Assembly (NCBI RefSeq): GCF_030408915.1 | Contig: NZ_CP047654.1 | Span: 2,356,001 to 2,420,000 of the forward strand | Reading direction: 5' to 3' | Length of the DNA stretch: 64,000 nucleotides | Source of the DNA: Corynebacterium guangdongense | GTDB taxonomy: Bacteria; Actinomycetota; Actinomycetes; Mycobacteriales; Mycobacteriaceae | Shown here: positions 40,849 to 50,112 of the stretch, in pieces | Layout: the number at the start of each line of letters is the position of its first letter | Position numbering within the stretch: the stretch's first letter is position 1 | Notes under the pieces: model-generated | The model's database searches: none | Seen by the model: the letters and a program-made list of their open reading frames with translations, nothing else | What the model was told of the DNA's origin: nothing | Position numbers and translations under genes: made by a program

Positions 40849-42075
40849 ATGAGCACGACCCGCGTCCTCGCCGTCACGCTGGCGGCCGTCCTCCTCGCGT
40901 GGCCCTCGGCCGGCGCGCAGGCGTCGACCAGCGGAGACGGCTCCGCGCTTTCCGGCGAGCCCTCCGCCACCGGCCCGTCCTCGACGGGCCTGAGCTCGGT
41001 CGACACCGCGGTGACGGTCTCCTCCGGGTCCTCCCTCTCCTCCAATGTGGCGCTGTCGTCGGTGCCCGCGCTGGTCGGCGCGATCCTCGCCGAGGGCGCG
41101 CTCGGCTCCAGCCTCTTCGGTGTGCCGGGGCGGGGACCGAGCAGTTCCGGCCCCCAGGACGTCAGCGCCACCTTCCCGCCGGAGTTGGGGCCGGCGGGCT
41201 CAGGCGCGGAACTGCGCAGCGTTGAGCACGTCACCGGCGACCTGCACCGCTTCGAGGTGTACTCGCCGTCGATGGACAGGATCGTCAGAAACGAGATTCT
41301 GCTGCCCGGCGGGGCAGCGAACACCGCCGCCCGGCCGACCTTCTACCTGCTGATGGGCGCCGACGGCGCACACAGCGGCTGGACCTGGGCACGGACCACC
41401 GACTACGAGTCCTTCTTCGCCGACAGGCAGGTCAACGTGGTCACCCCGATCGGCTCGGTGTCCTCCATGCAGACGAACTGGTACGACGCTGACCCGGTCC
41501 TCGGTGACAACCAGTGGGGCACCTACCTGGTCAACGAGCTCCCCGAGATCGTTGACACGCACTTCCACGGTTCGGGGCGCGATGCCGTCGGCGGCGTCTC
41601 CATGTCCGGGGGCCCGGCGTTTGACCTGGCCGCGATCGCCCCGGATCGATTCGTCGCGGCGGCGTCCTACTCCGGGTGCCCGGCCACCGAGGGGCTCTTC
41701 GGATCCAGCTTCACCCGTGCCGCCGTCACCATGAACGGCGGCACCCCCGACAACATGTGGGGCAGCGCGTTCGACCCCGCATGGGCCGCGCACAACCCCG
41801 CGGCGAACCTGGACCGGCTGGCCGGCACGGCGCTGTTCGTCTCCGCCGCCCACGGCATCCCCGGAGAAATTGACAACCAGCCGAGCTCCCGCCCGCTCAA
41901 CCCCATCGAGACGGCCTCCTACGTGTGTTCGGACTGGTTCGTCGACCACGCCCGCAGCTTCGGTCACGAGGTCGACTGGTATCCCCTGGCCGAGGGGGCG
42001 CACTCGTGGGGCCTGTTCGAGCACCAGATGCGCACCTCCTGGCGCACCATCGGTCCCGCCCTGGGCGTCGAGTAG
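40849..42075 (+). CDS. Secreted corynomycolyltransferase (antigen 85-like esterase)
   Basis: Family members transfer corynomycolic acids between trehalose monomycolate and arabinogalactan or trehalose outside the cell. The 408-residue protein has a signal peptide (cleavage near residue 25, AQA-S) and a Ser/Gly-rich region. The alpha/beta hydrolase domain has the nucleophile in GGVSMSGGPA and a catalytic His in GAHSWGLF. The NMWG motif is typical of corynebacterial Cmt proteins. TAGGGT lies 7 nt before the ATG. Which Cmt paralogue it is cannot be told from this window. Confidence 0.85.
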   Translation: MSTTRVLAVTLAAVLLAWPSAGAQASTSGDGSALSGEPSATGPSSTGLSSVDTAVTVSSGSSLSSNVALSSVPALVGAILAEGALGSSLFGVPGRGPSSSGPQDVSATFPPELGPAGSGAELRSVEHVTGDLHRFEVYSPSMDRIVRNEILLPGGAANTAARPTFYLLMGADGAHSGWTWARTTDYESFFADRQVNVVTPIGSVSSMQTNWYDADPVLGDNQWGTYLVNELPEIVDTHFHGSGRDAVGGVSMSGGPAFDLAAIAPDRFVAAASYSGCPATEGLFGSSFTRAAVTMNGGTPDNMWGSAFDPAWAAHNPAANLDRLAGTALFVSAAHGIPGEIDNQPSSRPLNPIETASYVCSDWFVDHARSFGHEVDWYPLAEGAHSWGLFEHQMRTSWRTIGPALGVE

Positions 42076-42103
42076 CTCTCAGCCCCCGACGCCGGGGCTG
42101 AGG

Positions 42104-42802
42104 TCAGCCCAGGAAGTGCTCCGCCAGCATGACGGCGGCGACCAGGATCATGGCTCCGCCCGCGACGCCGGTGAGGATCCTGGACGCACGTTCGGAGCCG
42201 GCCAGCAGGCGACGCGCCGTGAGGCCGAGGGCGGTGTAGACCGACAGCGCCGACACGATGAAGACCAGTCCGAGGGTGAACATCTGGGCCCACACCGGCA
42301 GCGGGGCGGCCGGGCTGACGAACTGCGGCAGGAGCGCCACGAACAGCAGCAGGCCCTTCGGGTTGAGGCCGCTGACCGTCGCCCCCTGCGCGATGATCTG
42401 CCCCCGCGTCCGGGTCCGCCTCCCCGTCGTCGCGCGCTCCAGCAGCGCCACCCCGCCCCCTGCCGTCGGGGACGTCTGCCCGGGTTCCTCGGCGGGCGGC
42501 GTCAGGCCGCCGTCCGGCCCAGCCACTGCGGAGCGGAGCATGCCGACGCCGATCCACGCCAGCACCAGCGCGCCGAGAATCGTGACGATGGTCAGCACCG
42601 CGGGCTGCGAGGCCACGACGGCGCCGAGGCCGGCGGCCACGACCGTCGTCAGGCCCAGGTAGCCGAGGGCGATGCCCGTCAGCGGCGGGACGATGCTGCG
42701 CCCGCCCAGGCTGTGCCCGAGCACGAGTGCCCAGTCCGGCCCCGGCGTCGCCGACAGGAGCAGGGCGAGCGCCCAGAAACTCAGAACCACCGATGCCTCC
42801 AT
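42104..42802 (-). CDS. LysE/RhtB-family amino acid exporter
   Basis: This inner-membrane protein of 232 residues has about six helices and the family motif ATPGPDWALVLGHSLGGRS near the N-terminus, plus SGLNPKGLLLFVALLPQFV in the middle. A Pro/Gly/Arg-rich cytoplasmic loop lies at about residues 95-130. The substrate is probably an amino acid. AGGAGG lies 6 nt before ATG 42802. It is divergent from an Lrp-type regulator 140 nt away, the usual layout for regulator-exporter pairs such as lrp-brnFE. Confidence 0.85.
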   Translation of the reverse strand: MEASVVLSFWALALLLSATPGPDWALVLGHSLGGRSIVPPLTGIALGYLGLTTVVAAGLGAVVASQPAVLTIVTILGALVLAWIGVGMLRSAVAGPDGGLTPPAEEPGQTSPTAGGGVALLERATTGRRTRTRGQIIAQGATVSGLNPKGLLLFVALLPQFVSPAAPLPVWAQMFTLGLVFIVSALSVYTALGLTARRLLAGSERASRILTGVAGGAMILVAAVMLAEHFLG

Positions 42803-42942
42803 GCCGGGCCTCCTGGATGTGTGAAGTGGGATGTGTGAGGTGTCTCGGAGATCAGTCTGCCTGGGGGCTCTGGCCGGGAAAAATACCGCCGGAAAATCCC
42901 ATTTCCAATGACTTCGCCGTGGTTTATGCAAGAATCAGGCAC
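42803..42942. promoter_or_regulatory. Divergent lysE-lrp control region
   Basis: This 140-nt gap has the paired elements GGAAAAATACC and GGAAAATCCC around 42878-42901, just upstream of the lrp gene. They are possible binding sites for the Lrp protein. An AAGAAT hexamer (42930-42935) lies 7 nt before the lrp ATG. Confidence 0.4.
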
Positions 42943-43407
42943 ATGGACGACGTTGACCGCAGGATCCTGACGCTGGTGCAGGAAAACGCACGAATTTCAG
43001 CTGCGGGCCTGGCCCATCACACCGGGGTCTCCTCCTCGACCTGCCTGCGCCGGCTGCGGGCGCTGGAGGACGAGGGCGTCATCGAGGGGTTCCACGCCCG
43101 CGTCGACCCGGCGGCCCTGGGCTTTTCGACGCAGGTCATCGCCTTCATCACGCTGGGCAAGGAGGACCGCGCCACCGTCGAGGCGCTGGAGGAGGGGCTC
43201 GCGGCCATCCCCGAGGTGCTCACCGCCGAGCGGCTCTTCGGCGACCCGGACTTTCTCATCCGCCTCGTCGCCCGCGACCTCACCGACTACCAGCGTCTGC
43301 GCGACGACCACCTGGCCGCGCTGCCGGGCGTCGAGAAGATCACCTCGACGCTGGTGATGCGCACCGTGGTCGACGACCGTGCCGTGCCGGCCGATCACTT
43401 GGACTAG
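42943..43407 (+). CDS. Lrp/AsnC-family transcriptional regulator
   Basis: This 154-residue protein has an N-terminal AsnC helix-turn-helix (DDVDRRILTLVQENARISAAGLAHHTGVSSSTCLRRLRALEDEGVI) and a C-terminal RAM ligand-binding domain (VIAFITLGKEDR to the end). Members bind amino acids as octamers and often control an adjacent exporter. The divergent LysE-type gene is the most likely target. The start is probably leaderless. Confidence 0.88.
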   Translation: MDDVDRRILTLVQENARISAAGLAHHTGVSSSTCLRRLRALEDEGVIEGFHARVDPAALGFSTQVIAFITLGKEDRATVEALEEGLAAIPEVLTAERLFGDPDFLIRLVARDLTDYQRLRDDHLAALPGVEKITSTLVMRTVVDDRAVPADHLD

Positions 43408-43942
43408 CGGGGCCGGAAACGAGCAGAAGGCACCCACGGGCGAGAATCGATCCTTATCCGCCGACGACGTGATGGCACAGATCCGGCCGGGTCGCGGATC
43501 CCGCCTGAGCCGGCTCCCCGACGGCGAGGAGAAGCCTGGCAGCCGGGCGCGACGCCGCTGACGCCGAGGTGCCCCAGCGCCCGGACCACCATCTGGCCCG
43601 GCGGGTCCAGGATTTCTTCCCTCGGAAGGACAGTGACAACTCAACGGGCCTGGGGTTTCCGGCCTTCAGATCGACTGGGCCGGGAATGGCGCTCGCGGAT
43701 CCCACCAGTGCAGCCCCCTGGGTCGACCTGAACATGTTCCTGCTCGGGCACGTAGCGGTCACCCCCGGAGAGTGACCGCTACGCCACCCTCGCGTAACGA
43801 AGGGGTGAACTCTTGCCCAATACCCGGTAAAGGCCCTGCGGTGGTGTTATACGCGTCCTGCACAGGCGATCCACAGGGGCTACAACGGATGTCCGAAGAT
43901 CTTTTCTAATTCCCTGTTTTCCCTAGTTCCGAAGGATTACCC
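43408..43942. other. Gene-free region between lrp and the nuclease gene
   Basis: This 535-nt region holds several short frames on both strands that overlap and have no recognisable domain. I do not call any of them a gene. A perfect 12-bp hairpin (CGTAGCGGTCAC at 43751-43762 with 43772-43783) lies inside. Nuclease promoter elements are expected after 43800, where the DNA turns AT-rich (CTTTTCTAATTCCCTGTTTT). Confidence 0.5.
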
Positions 43943-46540
43943 ATGAGCGTCCGGTCCCGGCGTCGCGCCACCACCCTCGCCATCACCACCGCCCTCGGCA
44001 CGGCAGCCTCCCTGTTTGCCGCGCCCGCCGCGCTCGCCACCCCGGCCGGTGACAACGTCGTCATCAACGAGGTCTATGGAGGCGGCGGCAACTCCGGCTC
44101 GGTCTACGGCAATGATTTCGTCGAGCTGTACAACCCGACCGACGCCGACATCGACGTCACCGGGTGGGTCATCGACCAGCAGTCCGCGGCCGGCAACACC
44201 GGTACCGCCCACACCCTCAACGGCACCGTCCCGGCGAAATCGACCTACCTGGTCCAGGGCAAGGCCGGCACCAACTCCACCGGCGTCCTGCCGACCCCGG
44301 ATGAGACCGGCTCCTTCAACTTCTCCGGGACCCAGGCGGTGGCCGAGCTACGCGACGGCTCCGGCGCCGTCGTCGACCTGGTCGGCTGGGGCGGCGCGGC
44401 GAAGTTCGAGACCGCCCCGGCCGCGGGCACCAGCAACTCCACCTCGGTCGCGCGCGTCGAGACCGGCGTCGACACCGACGACAACTCCGCAGACTTCGCC
44501 GTCGGCACCCCCACCCCGGCCGGCACCGCCGGCGGGGACGATGCTCCCGTCACGGAGCCGGACGCACCGGCTGAGAAGCTCACGGTCTCCCAGATCCAGG
44601 GTGAGGGCCCGGCCACCCCGTACCTCGGCCGGAAGGTCACCACCGAGGGCGTGGTCACCGCCGTCTACGCCGAGGGCGGCATGAACGGCTACGTCATCCA
44701 GGAGCCCGGCACGGGCACGGAGGTCACGGCCGCCTCCCCGGCGATCTTCGTCTACGTCGGCGCCACCGGCGCCTACCCGGCCGTCGGCGACTCCGTCGTC
44801 GTCACCGGCACCGCCGAGGAGTACTACGAGGTCACCCAGCTCGGCTCCGCCAGCTTCGCGCCTGCCGACGCCCCCTTCGCCCCGGTCACCGCACTGGAGA
44901 TCGACACCCTCCCGGCCGGCGACGAGGCCCGCGAGGCCTTCGAGCATGTGCTCGTCCTGCCGGTCGGCGAGCACACCGTCACCAACAACTACGCGCTGAA
45001 CTCCTACGGTGAGATCGGCCTGGCCCCGGGCTCCGAGCCGCTGCGCACGCCGACCGACGTCGTCCTGCCGGGCGAGGAGGCCATCTCCCTGCAGGCCGAG
45101 AACGACGCCGCCCTCATCACCCTGGACGACGGCCGCACCCGCAACTACGGGCGCACCGACCAGGCCACCCCGCTGCCCTACATCGCCGTCGACGGCGGCG
45201 TCCACCAGTCCATCCGCACCGGTGACGCCGTCAGCTTCCAGCACCCGGTCATCGTCGACTTCGACCACGACCTCTGGCGCTTCCAGCCGACCCAGCCGAT
45301 CACCGGCCACAACTCCGCCGCCGACCTGCCGATCACCTGGACCGAGTCCCGGACCGCCGAACTGGGCGCGATGGACACCGTCGCGGGCGAGTACTCCGTG
45401 GCCTCCTTCAACGTCCTCAACTACTTCACCTCCCTGGGCCAGGATGAGGACGGCTGCCGCGCCTACACCGACATGTACGGCGCCCCCGTCGGCGCCAACT
45501 ACTGCACGGTCCGCGGCGCCTTCTCCGAGGAGGCCTTCACCGACCAGCAGGCCAAGATCGTGGCCGCCATCAACGGCCTCGACGTCGACGTCCTCGGCCT
45601 GGAGGAAATCGAGAACACCGCGGCCGTCACCGGTGACGTCGAGCGTCGTGACGAGTCCCTGGCAGCGCTCGTCGACGCCCTCAACGCCGCCGCCGGCCAC
45701 GAGCGCTGGGCCTACGTCGAGTCCCCGGCCGAGGTCGGCATCGACGAGGACGTCATCCGCGTCGGCTTCATCTACGACCCGGCCACCGTCGCCCCAGTCG
45801 GCGGGTCCCGCATCTTCAACCACGACGCCTTCACCGGGGACGCGCGCCAGCCGCTGGCCCAGGAGTTCGAGACCGTCGACGGCGCCGGCACCTTCGTCGC
45901 CGTGACCAACCACTTCAAGTCCAAGGGTTCGGTCTCCCGCGGCGACGCCGACACCGGCGACGGCCAGGGCAACAACGCCTCCCTGCGCACCGCCCAGTCC
46001 CAGGCGCTCATCGACGCCCTCGACGCCCAGACCGACTGGGCCGACGCCCCGGTCTTCATCCTCGGCGACCTCAACGCCTACACCCGCGAGGACGCGGCCC
46101 GCGTCCTGGAGGCCAACGGCTACACCAACATCAACCTCTCCCACGCCGGCGGGGAACCGACCTACCAGTTCGACGGCCAGCTCGGCTCCCTCGACCACGC
46201 CTTCGGCAATGCCGAGGCGATGGCGCTGGTGGAGGACGCCCGCGTCTGGAACATCAACGCCGACGAGCCGATCGCCTACGAATACTCCCGCCGCAACTAC
46301 AACACCGTCGACTTCTACGACACCACCCCGTTCCGCTCCTCCGACCACGATCCGATCAAGGTCGGTTTCACCCTGACGGAGACGCCGGCGGAGTCCGAGC
46401 CAGGCACCGGTACGGACCCCCGTCCGGGCGCCGACAAGCCGCTGAACCCCAACGCCAATGAGAACGCCGCCCACCGCGGCAACAGCGGCAGCGTGCTCAG
46501 CTGGCTCGCCGCCGCCCTCGGCTGGGGTCAGCGACAGTAA
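43943..46540 (+). CDS. Large secreted nuclease (LTD, OB-fold, endonuclease/exonuclease/phosphatase domain)
   Basis: This extracellular nuclease of the ExeM/NucH type has 865 residues. It has a signal peptide (cleavage near residue 33, ALA-T), a lamin-tail domain (about 35-150, VVINEVYGGGGNSGSVYGNDFVELYNP), an OB-like part (about 210-330) and an EEP catalytic domain (about 480-815). Its motifs are SVASFNVLNYF, LGLEEIEN, VTNHFKSKGS, ILGDLNAY and SSDHDPIKVGF. The C-terminus is a hydrophilic linker plus the weakly hydrophobic tail SVLSWLAAALGWGQ. It probably degrades extracellular DNA for phosphate or nutrients; phosphate control would fit but no Pho box was seen. GAAGGA lies before the ATG. Confidence 0.9.
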   Translation: MSVRSRRRATTLAITTALGTAASLFAAPAALATPAGDNVVINEVYGGGGNSGSVYGNDFVELYNPTDADIDVTGWVIDQQSAAGNTGTAHTLNGTVPAKSTYLVQGKAGTNSTGVLPTPDETGSFNFSGTQAVAELRDGSGAVVDLVGWGGAAKFETAPAAGTSNSTSVARVETGVDTDDNSADFAVGTPTPAGTAGGDDAPVTEPDAPAEKLTVSQIQGEGPATPYLGRKVTTEGVVTAVYAEGGMNGYVIQEPGTGTEVTAASPAIFVYVGATGAYPAVGDSVVVTGTAEEYYEVTQLGSASFAPADAPFAPVTALEIDTLPAGDEAREAFEHVLVLPVGEHTVTNNYALNSYGEIGLAPGSEPLRTPTDVVLPGEEAISLQAENDAALITLDDGRTRNYGRTDQATPLPYIAVDGGVHQSIRTGDAVSFQHPVIVDFDHDLWRFQPTQPITGHNSAADLPITWTESRTAELGAMDTVAGEYSVASFNVLNYFTSLGQDEDGCRAYTDMYGAPVGANYCTVRGAFSEEAFTDQQAKIVAAINGLDVDVLGLEEIENTAAVTGDVERRDESLAALVDALNAAAGHERWAYVESPAEVGIDEDVIRVGFIYDPATVAPVGGSRIFNHDAFTGDARQPLAQEFETVDGAGTFVAVTNHFKSKGSVSRGDADTGDGQGNNASLRTAQSQALIDALDAQTDWADAPVFILGDLNAYTREDAARVLEANGYTNINLSHAGGEPTYQFDGQLGSLDHAFGNAEAMALVEDARVWNINADEPIAYEYSRRNYNTVDFYDTTPFRSSDHDPIKVGFTLTETPAESEPGTGTDPRPGADKPLNPNANENAAHRGNSGSVLSWLAAALGWGQRQ

Positions 46541-46547
46541 TATCCCC

Positions 46548-46605
46548 GCCAGCACACGACGGAGGCCGTCCCACCCGGGTGGGACGGCCTCCGTCGTGTG
46601 CTGGC
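46548..46605. terminator. 58-bp perfect palindrome / bidirectional terminator
   Basis: Two 29-bp arms (46548-46576 and 46577-46605) are exact reverse complements with no loop. It lies between the convergent nuclease and deacetylase-like genes and covers the stop codon of the latter. It very likely ends both transcripts, although T runs are lacking. Confidence 0.65.
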
Positions 46606-47297
46606 TACCTCTCGAGCAGCTGCCGGCTGAAGGCGCAGTAGTCGCTCGGCACGGCGCCGGCCTCGGTGGCGGCCCGGACGGCCGTGAGGAAATCCTTCAC
46701 GGTCTTGGCGTCGTTGAGGTTGCGGCCCGAGGCCGACAGGCGCACCAGGTGCCCCTTGGCCGCGCCCCGCTCGGCGGCCTTGACGACGGCGGTGCGCCAC
46801 CACTTGCTCGCCCCGAAACCCTCGCCGATGGACAGGTTACGGCCCGGGACGGTGGCTCGGTTGCCGATGTCGTGCAGCCCCGTCGAGGAGCAGGCGACGT
46901 CAAAGCCGAATTCCGGCAGCACCTCCAGGGTGCCGGGCGAGAGGCGCCAGCGGGGCGGGGCGAAAATCGGGGAGTCGAATCCCATCTTCCGCATCTGCCG
47001 CGTCGCGCCCTTGAGCCGCAGGCGCGCCTCGTGGGAGTCAAGCGTGGCGAACTCCGCGCGGCGGCCCTGGACCGCCTGGTCGAAGCCGTTGAGGACGAGG
47101 GGGTGGCCCTCATCCCGGCGGGTTTCCAGCCAGGCGCGGGTCTCGTCGTCCTTGGCCAGGTGCCAGTCGCCGATGTGGGGGGCGACGAGCAGGGTGACCG
47201 CGACCCCCTGGTCCTCCAGGCGGGAAATCACGTCGGCCACCTGCGGACGCGTCTCCGAGAAGATGGAGGAAATGGAAACAAGCAGGTGCCCGGGCAT
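46605..47297 (-). CDS. DUF2334 polysaccharide deacetylase-like protein
   Basis: This 230-residue cytoplasmic protein resembles the NodB-fold DUF2334 group. Sequence signs are HLLVSISSIFSETRPQVADVI, VTLLVAPHIGDWHLAKDD and IFAPPRWRLSPGTLEVLPEFGFD. The canonical metal-binding His pair of true deacetylases is not obvious, so activity is uncertain. GATAAT lies 7 nt before the ATG, suggesting a leaderless start. It lies just downstream of the S9 peptidase gene on the same strand. Confidence 0.7.
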   Translation of the reverse strand: MPGHLLVSISSIFSETRPQVADVISRLEDQGVAVTLLVAPHIGDWHLAKDDETRAWLETRRDEGHPLVLNGFDQAVQGRRAEFATLDSHEARLRLKGATRQMRKMGFDSPIFAPPRWRLSPGTLEVLPEFGFDVACSSTGLHDIGNRATVPGRNLSIGEGFGASKWWRTAVVKAAERGAAKGHLVRLSASGRNLNDAKTVKDFLTAVRAATEAGAVPSDYCAFSRQLLER

Positions 47298-47318
47298 GGG
47301 AGCGATTATCCCACAGGG

Positions 47319-49460
47319 TCAGGCGTCGCGCGCGTCAACTGCACCGGCGGTGGCCAGCACCCAGGCGTACTCGAAGCCGGTCTGCTTCCACTGCCCGTAG
47401 CGGCCGGAGACGCCGCCGTGACCGGCCGCCATCTCCGTCTTGAGCAGGAACTGCCCGCCGGTCGCCGTGGCGCGCAGCTTGGCGATCCACTTCGCCGGCT
47501 CGACGTAGAGCACGCGGGTGTCGTTGAGGCTGGTCACGGCCAGGATGTCCGGGTAGTCCTGGGCGGTGACGTTCTCATAAGGCGAGTAGGAGGCCATGTA
47601 GTCGTAGACGGCCGGATCGTGGTACGGGTTGCCCCACTCGTCCCACTCGATGACGGTCAGCGGCAGCTCCGGCATGAGCATCGACGTCAGCGAGTCGACG
47701 AAGGGGACGACGGCGAGGATGCCGGCGAACTTCTCCGGGGCCATGTTGGCGACCGCGCCCATGAGCATGCCGCCGGCGGACCCGCCCTCGGCGACCAGTG
47801 TGGCCGGCTCGGTCAGCCCACGGGCGATGAGGTCGTCGGCGACGTCGATGAAGTCGGTGAAGGTGTTCTTCTTCGCGGTCTCCTTGCCGTCCTCGTACCA
47901 GGCGCGGCCCATCTCGCCGCCGCCGCGGACGTGGGCGATGGCGAAGATCATGCCGCGGTCCATCAGCGACAGGCGGGCGATGGAGAAGCCCGGGTCGGTC
48001 GAGGACTCGTAGGAGCCGTAGCCGTAGAGCAGGGTGGGATTCGGCTGGTCCAACGGCAGGTCGGAGCGGTGGATCACGGACACCGGGATCCTCGCCCCGT
48101 CGCGGGCGGTGGTCCACAGACGGTAGGCGGTGTAGTCCGCCGGGTCGTAACCGCCGCGGACCTCCTGCCTCTTGAGCTCGGTGAACGTGCCGGTAGCGAC
48201 CTCGTAGTTGGAGACGGTCGAGGGCTGGGTGAAGGAGACCGTCGTCACGCGCACGACCGGCGCGTCCCACTCCGGCTGCGCGCCGACGCCGACGCTGACC
48301 AGCTCCTCCTCGAAGCGGAGCTCCTCGAACTGCGTGTAGCCCGAGTCGTTCAGGAGCATGAGGGCGACCTGGCCGATGGCGTCGCGTCGATACGCGGCGA
48401 CGAGGAAGTCGCGGTAGGTGTCGACGCCGTAGACGCGGACCTTCTCGTCGTGGGCGATGAGCTCGCGCAGCTCGGTGAGGGCGGGCAGCTCGCCGACCAC
48501 CGCGCACTCGCCGACCAAGAAGTTCGGGCCCAGCGCGTTGTGGGTGATGACCCAGCGGTCCTCACCGGCGATGACGGCGTGGTCGACGAAGTATTCGACG
48601 TTGCTCTCGCGCTCCCACAGGAGCCGGAACTCGCCCTCCGGATCGGAGGTCTCCAGCACCCGGGTCTCCGTGGTGATCTTCGAGGCGGACTCGATGAGCA
48701 GGTACTTTTCGCTGCGCACGCCGCCGACGGAGACGTTGTAGCGCTCGTCCTCCTCGCGGTAGACGAGCACGTCCTCGTCCGCCGGGGTGCCGATCTTGTG
48801 GCGCCAGACGGTGTCCGGGCGCCAGGCGTCGTCGACGCGCTGGTAGAAGATGTAGTCCTCGCCCACCCAGGTGGCGCCGTAGAAGATGCCGGTGAGGTGG
48901 TCCTCGAGCAGCTCCCCGGTGGCCAGGTCCTTGACGTGGAGGTCGAAGCGCTCGTCACCGGCGGTGTCGACGGAGTAGGCCAGGTAGCGCCCGGAGGTGG
49001 TGACGGTGGAGGCGCCCAGGGAGATGAACTCGTGGCCCTCGGCGAGCTGGTTGAGGTCGAGGATGACCTCCTCCCCCGCCGGCGCGGAGCCGTCCTCCGG
49101 CAGCGCGGGCGGGGTCCACGGGTCGGAGCCCTCGGCCACGGGCAGGCGGCAGGAGTAGCCGTAGTCCTTGCCCTCCTCGGTGCGCCCGTAGTACCACCAG
49201 TCCCCGGCGCGCACCGGCACGGACATGTCGGTCTCCTTCACACGCGATTTGATCTCCTGGTAGATCGTCTCGGCCAGCGGCTGGATGTCGGCGGTGGCCG
49301 CGTCGGTGTAGGCGTTCTCGGCGTTGAGGTAGTCCAGGGTGTCCTGGGATTCCTTGTCCCGCAGCCACTCGTAGTCATCGACGAACTCACGTCCGTGGAA
49401 GGTGCGGGTGATGGGCTTGCGTGCTGCGACAGGTGCTGTCAACGGGGCGGGGTCAGTCAT
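47319..49460 (-). CDS. ptrB: Prolyl oligopeptidase family peptidase (oligopeptidase B type)
   Basis: This S9 serine peptidase of 713 residues has an N-terminal beta-propeller and a C-terminal alpha/beta hydrolase domain. The nucleophile Ser lies in AEGGSAGGMLMG and the catalytic His in AAGHGGVSGRY; both are typical of oligopeptidase B, which cuts after basic residues in short peptides. It has no signal peptide. Its start overlaps the end of the pabC-like gene by 8 nt, so it is likely co-transcribed with pabAB-pabC. Confidence 0.9.
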   Translation of the reverse strand: MTDPAPLTAPVAARKPITRTFHGREFVDDYEWLRDKESQDTLDYLNAENAYTDAATADIQPLAETIYQEIKSRVKETDMSVPVRAGDWWYYGRTEEGKDYGYSCRLPVAEGSDPWTPPALPEDGSAPAGEEVILDLNQLAEGHEFISLGASTVTTSGRYLAYSVDTAGDERFDLHVKDLATGELLEDHLTGIFYGATWVGEDYIFYQRVDDAWRPDTVWRHKIGTPADEDVLVYREEDERYNVSVGGVRSEKYLLIESASKITTETRVLETSDPEGEFRLLWERESNVEYFVDHAVIAGEDRWVITHNALGPNFLVGECAVVGELPALTELRELIAHDEKVRVYGVDTYRDFLVAAYRRDAIGQVALMLLNDSGYTQFEELRFEEELVSVGVGAQPEWDAPVVRVTTVSFTQPSTVSNYEVATGTFTELKRQEVRGGYDPADYTAYRLWTTARDGARIPVSVIHRSDLPLDQPNPTLLYGYGSYESSTDPGFSIARLSLMDRGMIFAIAHVRGGGEMGRAWYEDGKETAKKNTFTDFIDVADDLIARGLTEPATLVAEGGSAGGMLMGAVANMAPEKFAGILAVVPFVDSLTSMLMPELPLTVIEWDEWGNPYHDPAVYDYMASYSPYENVTAQDYPDILAVTSLNDTRVLYVEPAKWIAKLRATATGGQFLLKTEMAAGHGGVSGRYGQWKQTGFEYAWVLATAGAVDARDA

Positions 49461-50112
49461 GCCTGCCCATGGTAGTGACCCACCCCGACACCGGGATCAT
49501 CCCGTGCAGCGCGCTCAGCGTCCACGCCGGGTAGGACCGGATTGTCGCCAGCGGCAGGGGCGCGCGCCGCACCGGTTCCTCGAGCAGCATCACGCTTGTC
49601 GACGCCAGAACGTCCCCGTCCGACTGCACCAGATCCTCGCCGATGCGCACCAGCAGGGCGGAGTTCGCCCCCTCCAGCGCGTGGGTCCCGTCGTGGAGCA
49701 GCGCGTCGTCGGCGCCGTGCTCGACGGCCCGCCCGCGCAGCTGTGCCAGCGCCTCGTGGTCCGGGCCCTTGTGCGTCGGCCGCGTGCGCGGATCCGTCGT
49801 GGGCGGGATCCACAGCACGGTCGTCTCCCGGCGCGGCGGGGCCGGGCGGAGCCGCAGGTAGAACTGGTCCCCCCGCAGCTCGATGCGCGGGAACCAGCGC
49901 CCCTGCCCGGGCACGAGCTTCGCGACCGAGGCGTAGAGGGCGTCCGGCACGGCACGGCCGTGGAGCCGGCGGCAGGAGTCCGCGAAGCGGGCGGCGTGCA
50001 GGTCGAGACCGGCGACTGCGCCCCCGGCGACGAGGAAGGAGTCCATGACCTGGATCCGTGCGTCACCGTCACCGGGCACCATGACGCCGCCCTCGTAGCG
50101 CCAGACGTTCAT
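49453..50112 (-). CDS. pabC: Class IV aminotransferase, probable aminodeoxychorismate lyase PabC
   Basis: It converts aminodeoxychorismate to p-aminobenzoate and pyruvate for folate synthesis. The 219-residue protein is short for the class. It shows MDSFLVAGGAVAGLDLHAARFADSCRRL, the GADDALLHDG loop and SVMLLEEPVRRAPL. The usual PLP lysine context (as in EAAKTLDYAENM of the paralogue at 33765-34664) is not evident, so activity needs proof. Its ATG directly follows the pabAB stop (TAGATG). Gene position strongly supports the pab role. Confidence 0.72.
   Translation of the reverse strand: MNVWRYEGGVMVPGDGDARIQVMDSFLVAGGAVAGLDLHAARFADSCRRLHGRAVPDALYASVAKLVPGQGRWFPRIELRGDQFYLRLRPAPPRRETTVLWIPPTTDPRTRPTHKGPDHEALAQLRGRAVEHGADDALLHDGTHALEGANSALLVRIGEDLVQSDGDVLASTSVMLLEEPVRRAPLPLATIRSYPAWTLSALHGMIPVSGWVTTMGRHD

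Noticed and set aside
43454-43775. Short overlapping frames after lrp as a possible gene
   Set aside because: No ribosome binding site, domain or consistent codon pattern; kept only as an unexplained region.
46458-49475. A 1005-codon plus-strand frame opposite the peptidase
   Set aside because: It is a shadow of the S9 peptidase and deacetylase-like genes, whose catalytic motifs are intact on the minus strand.
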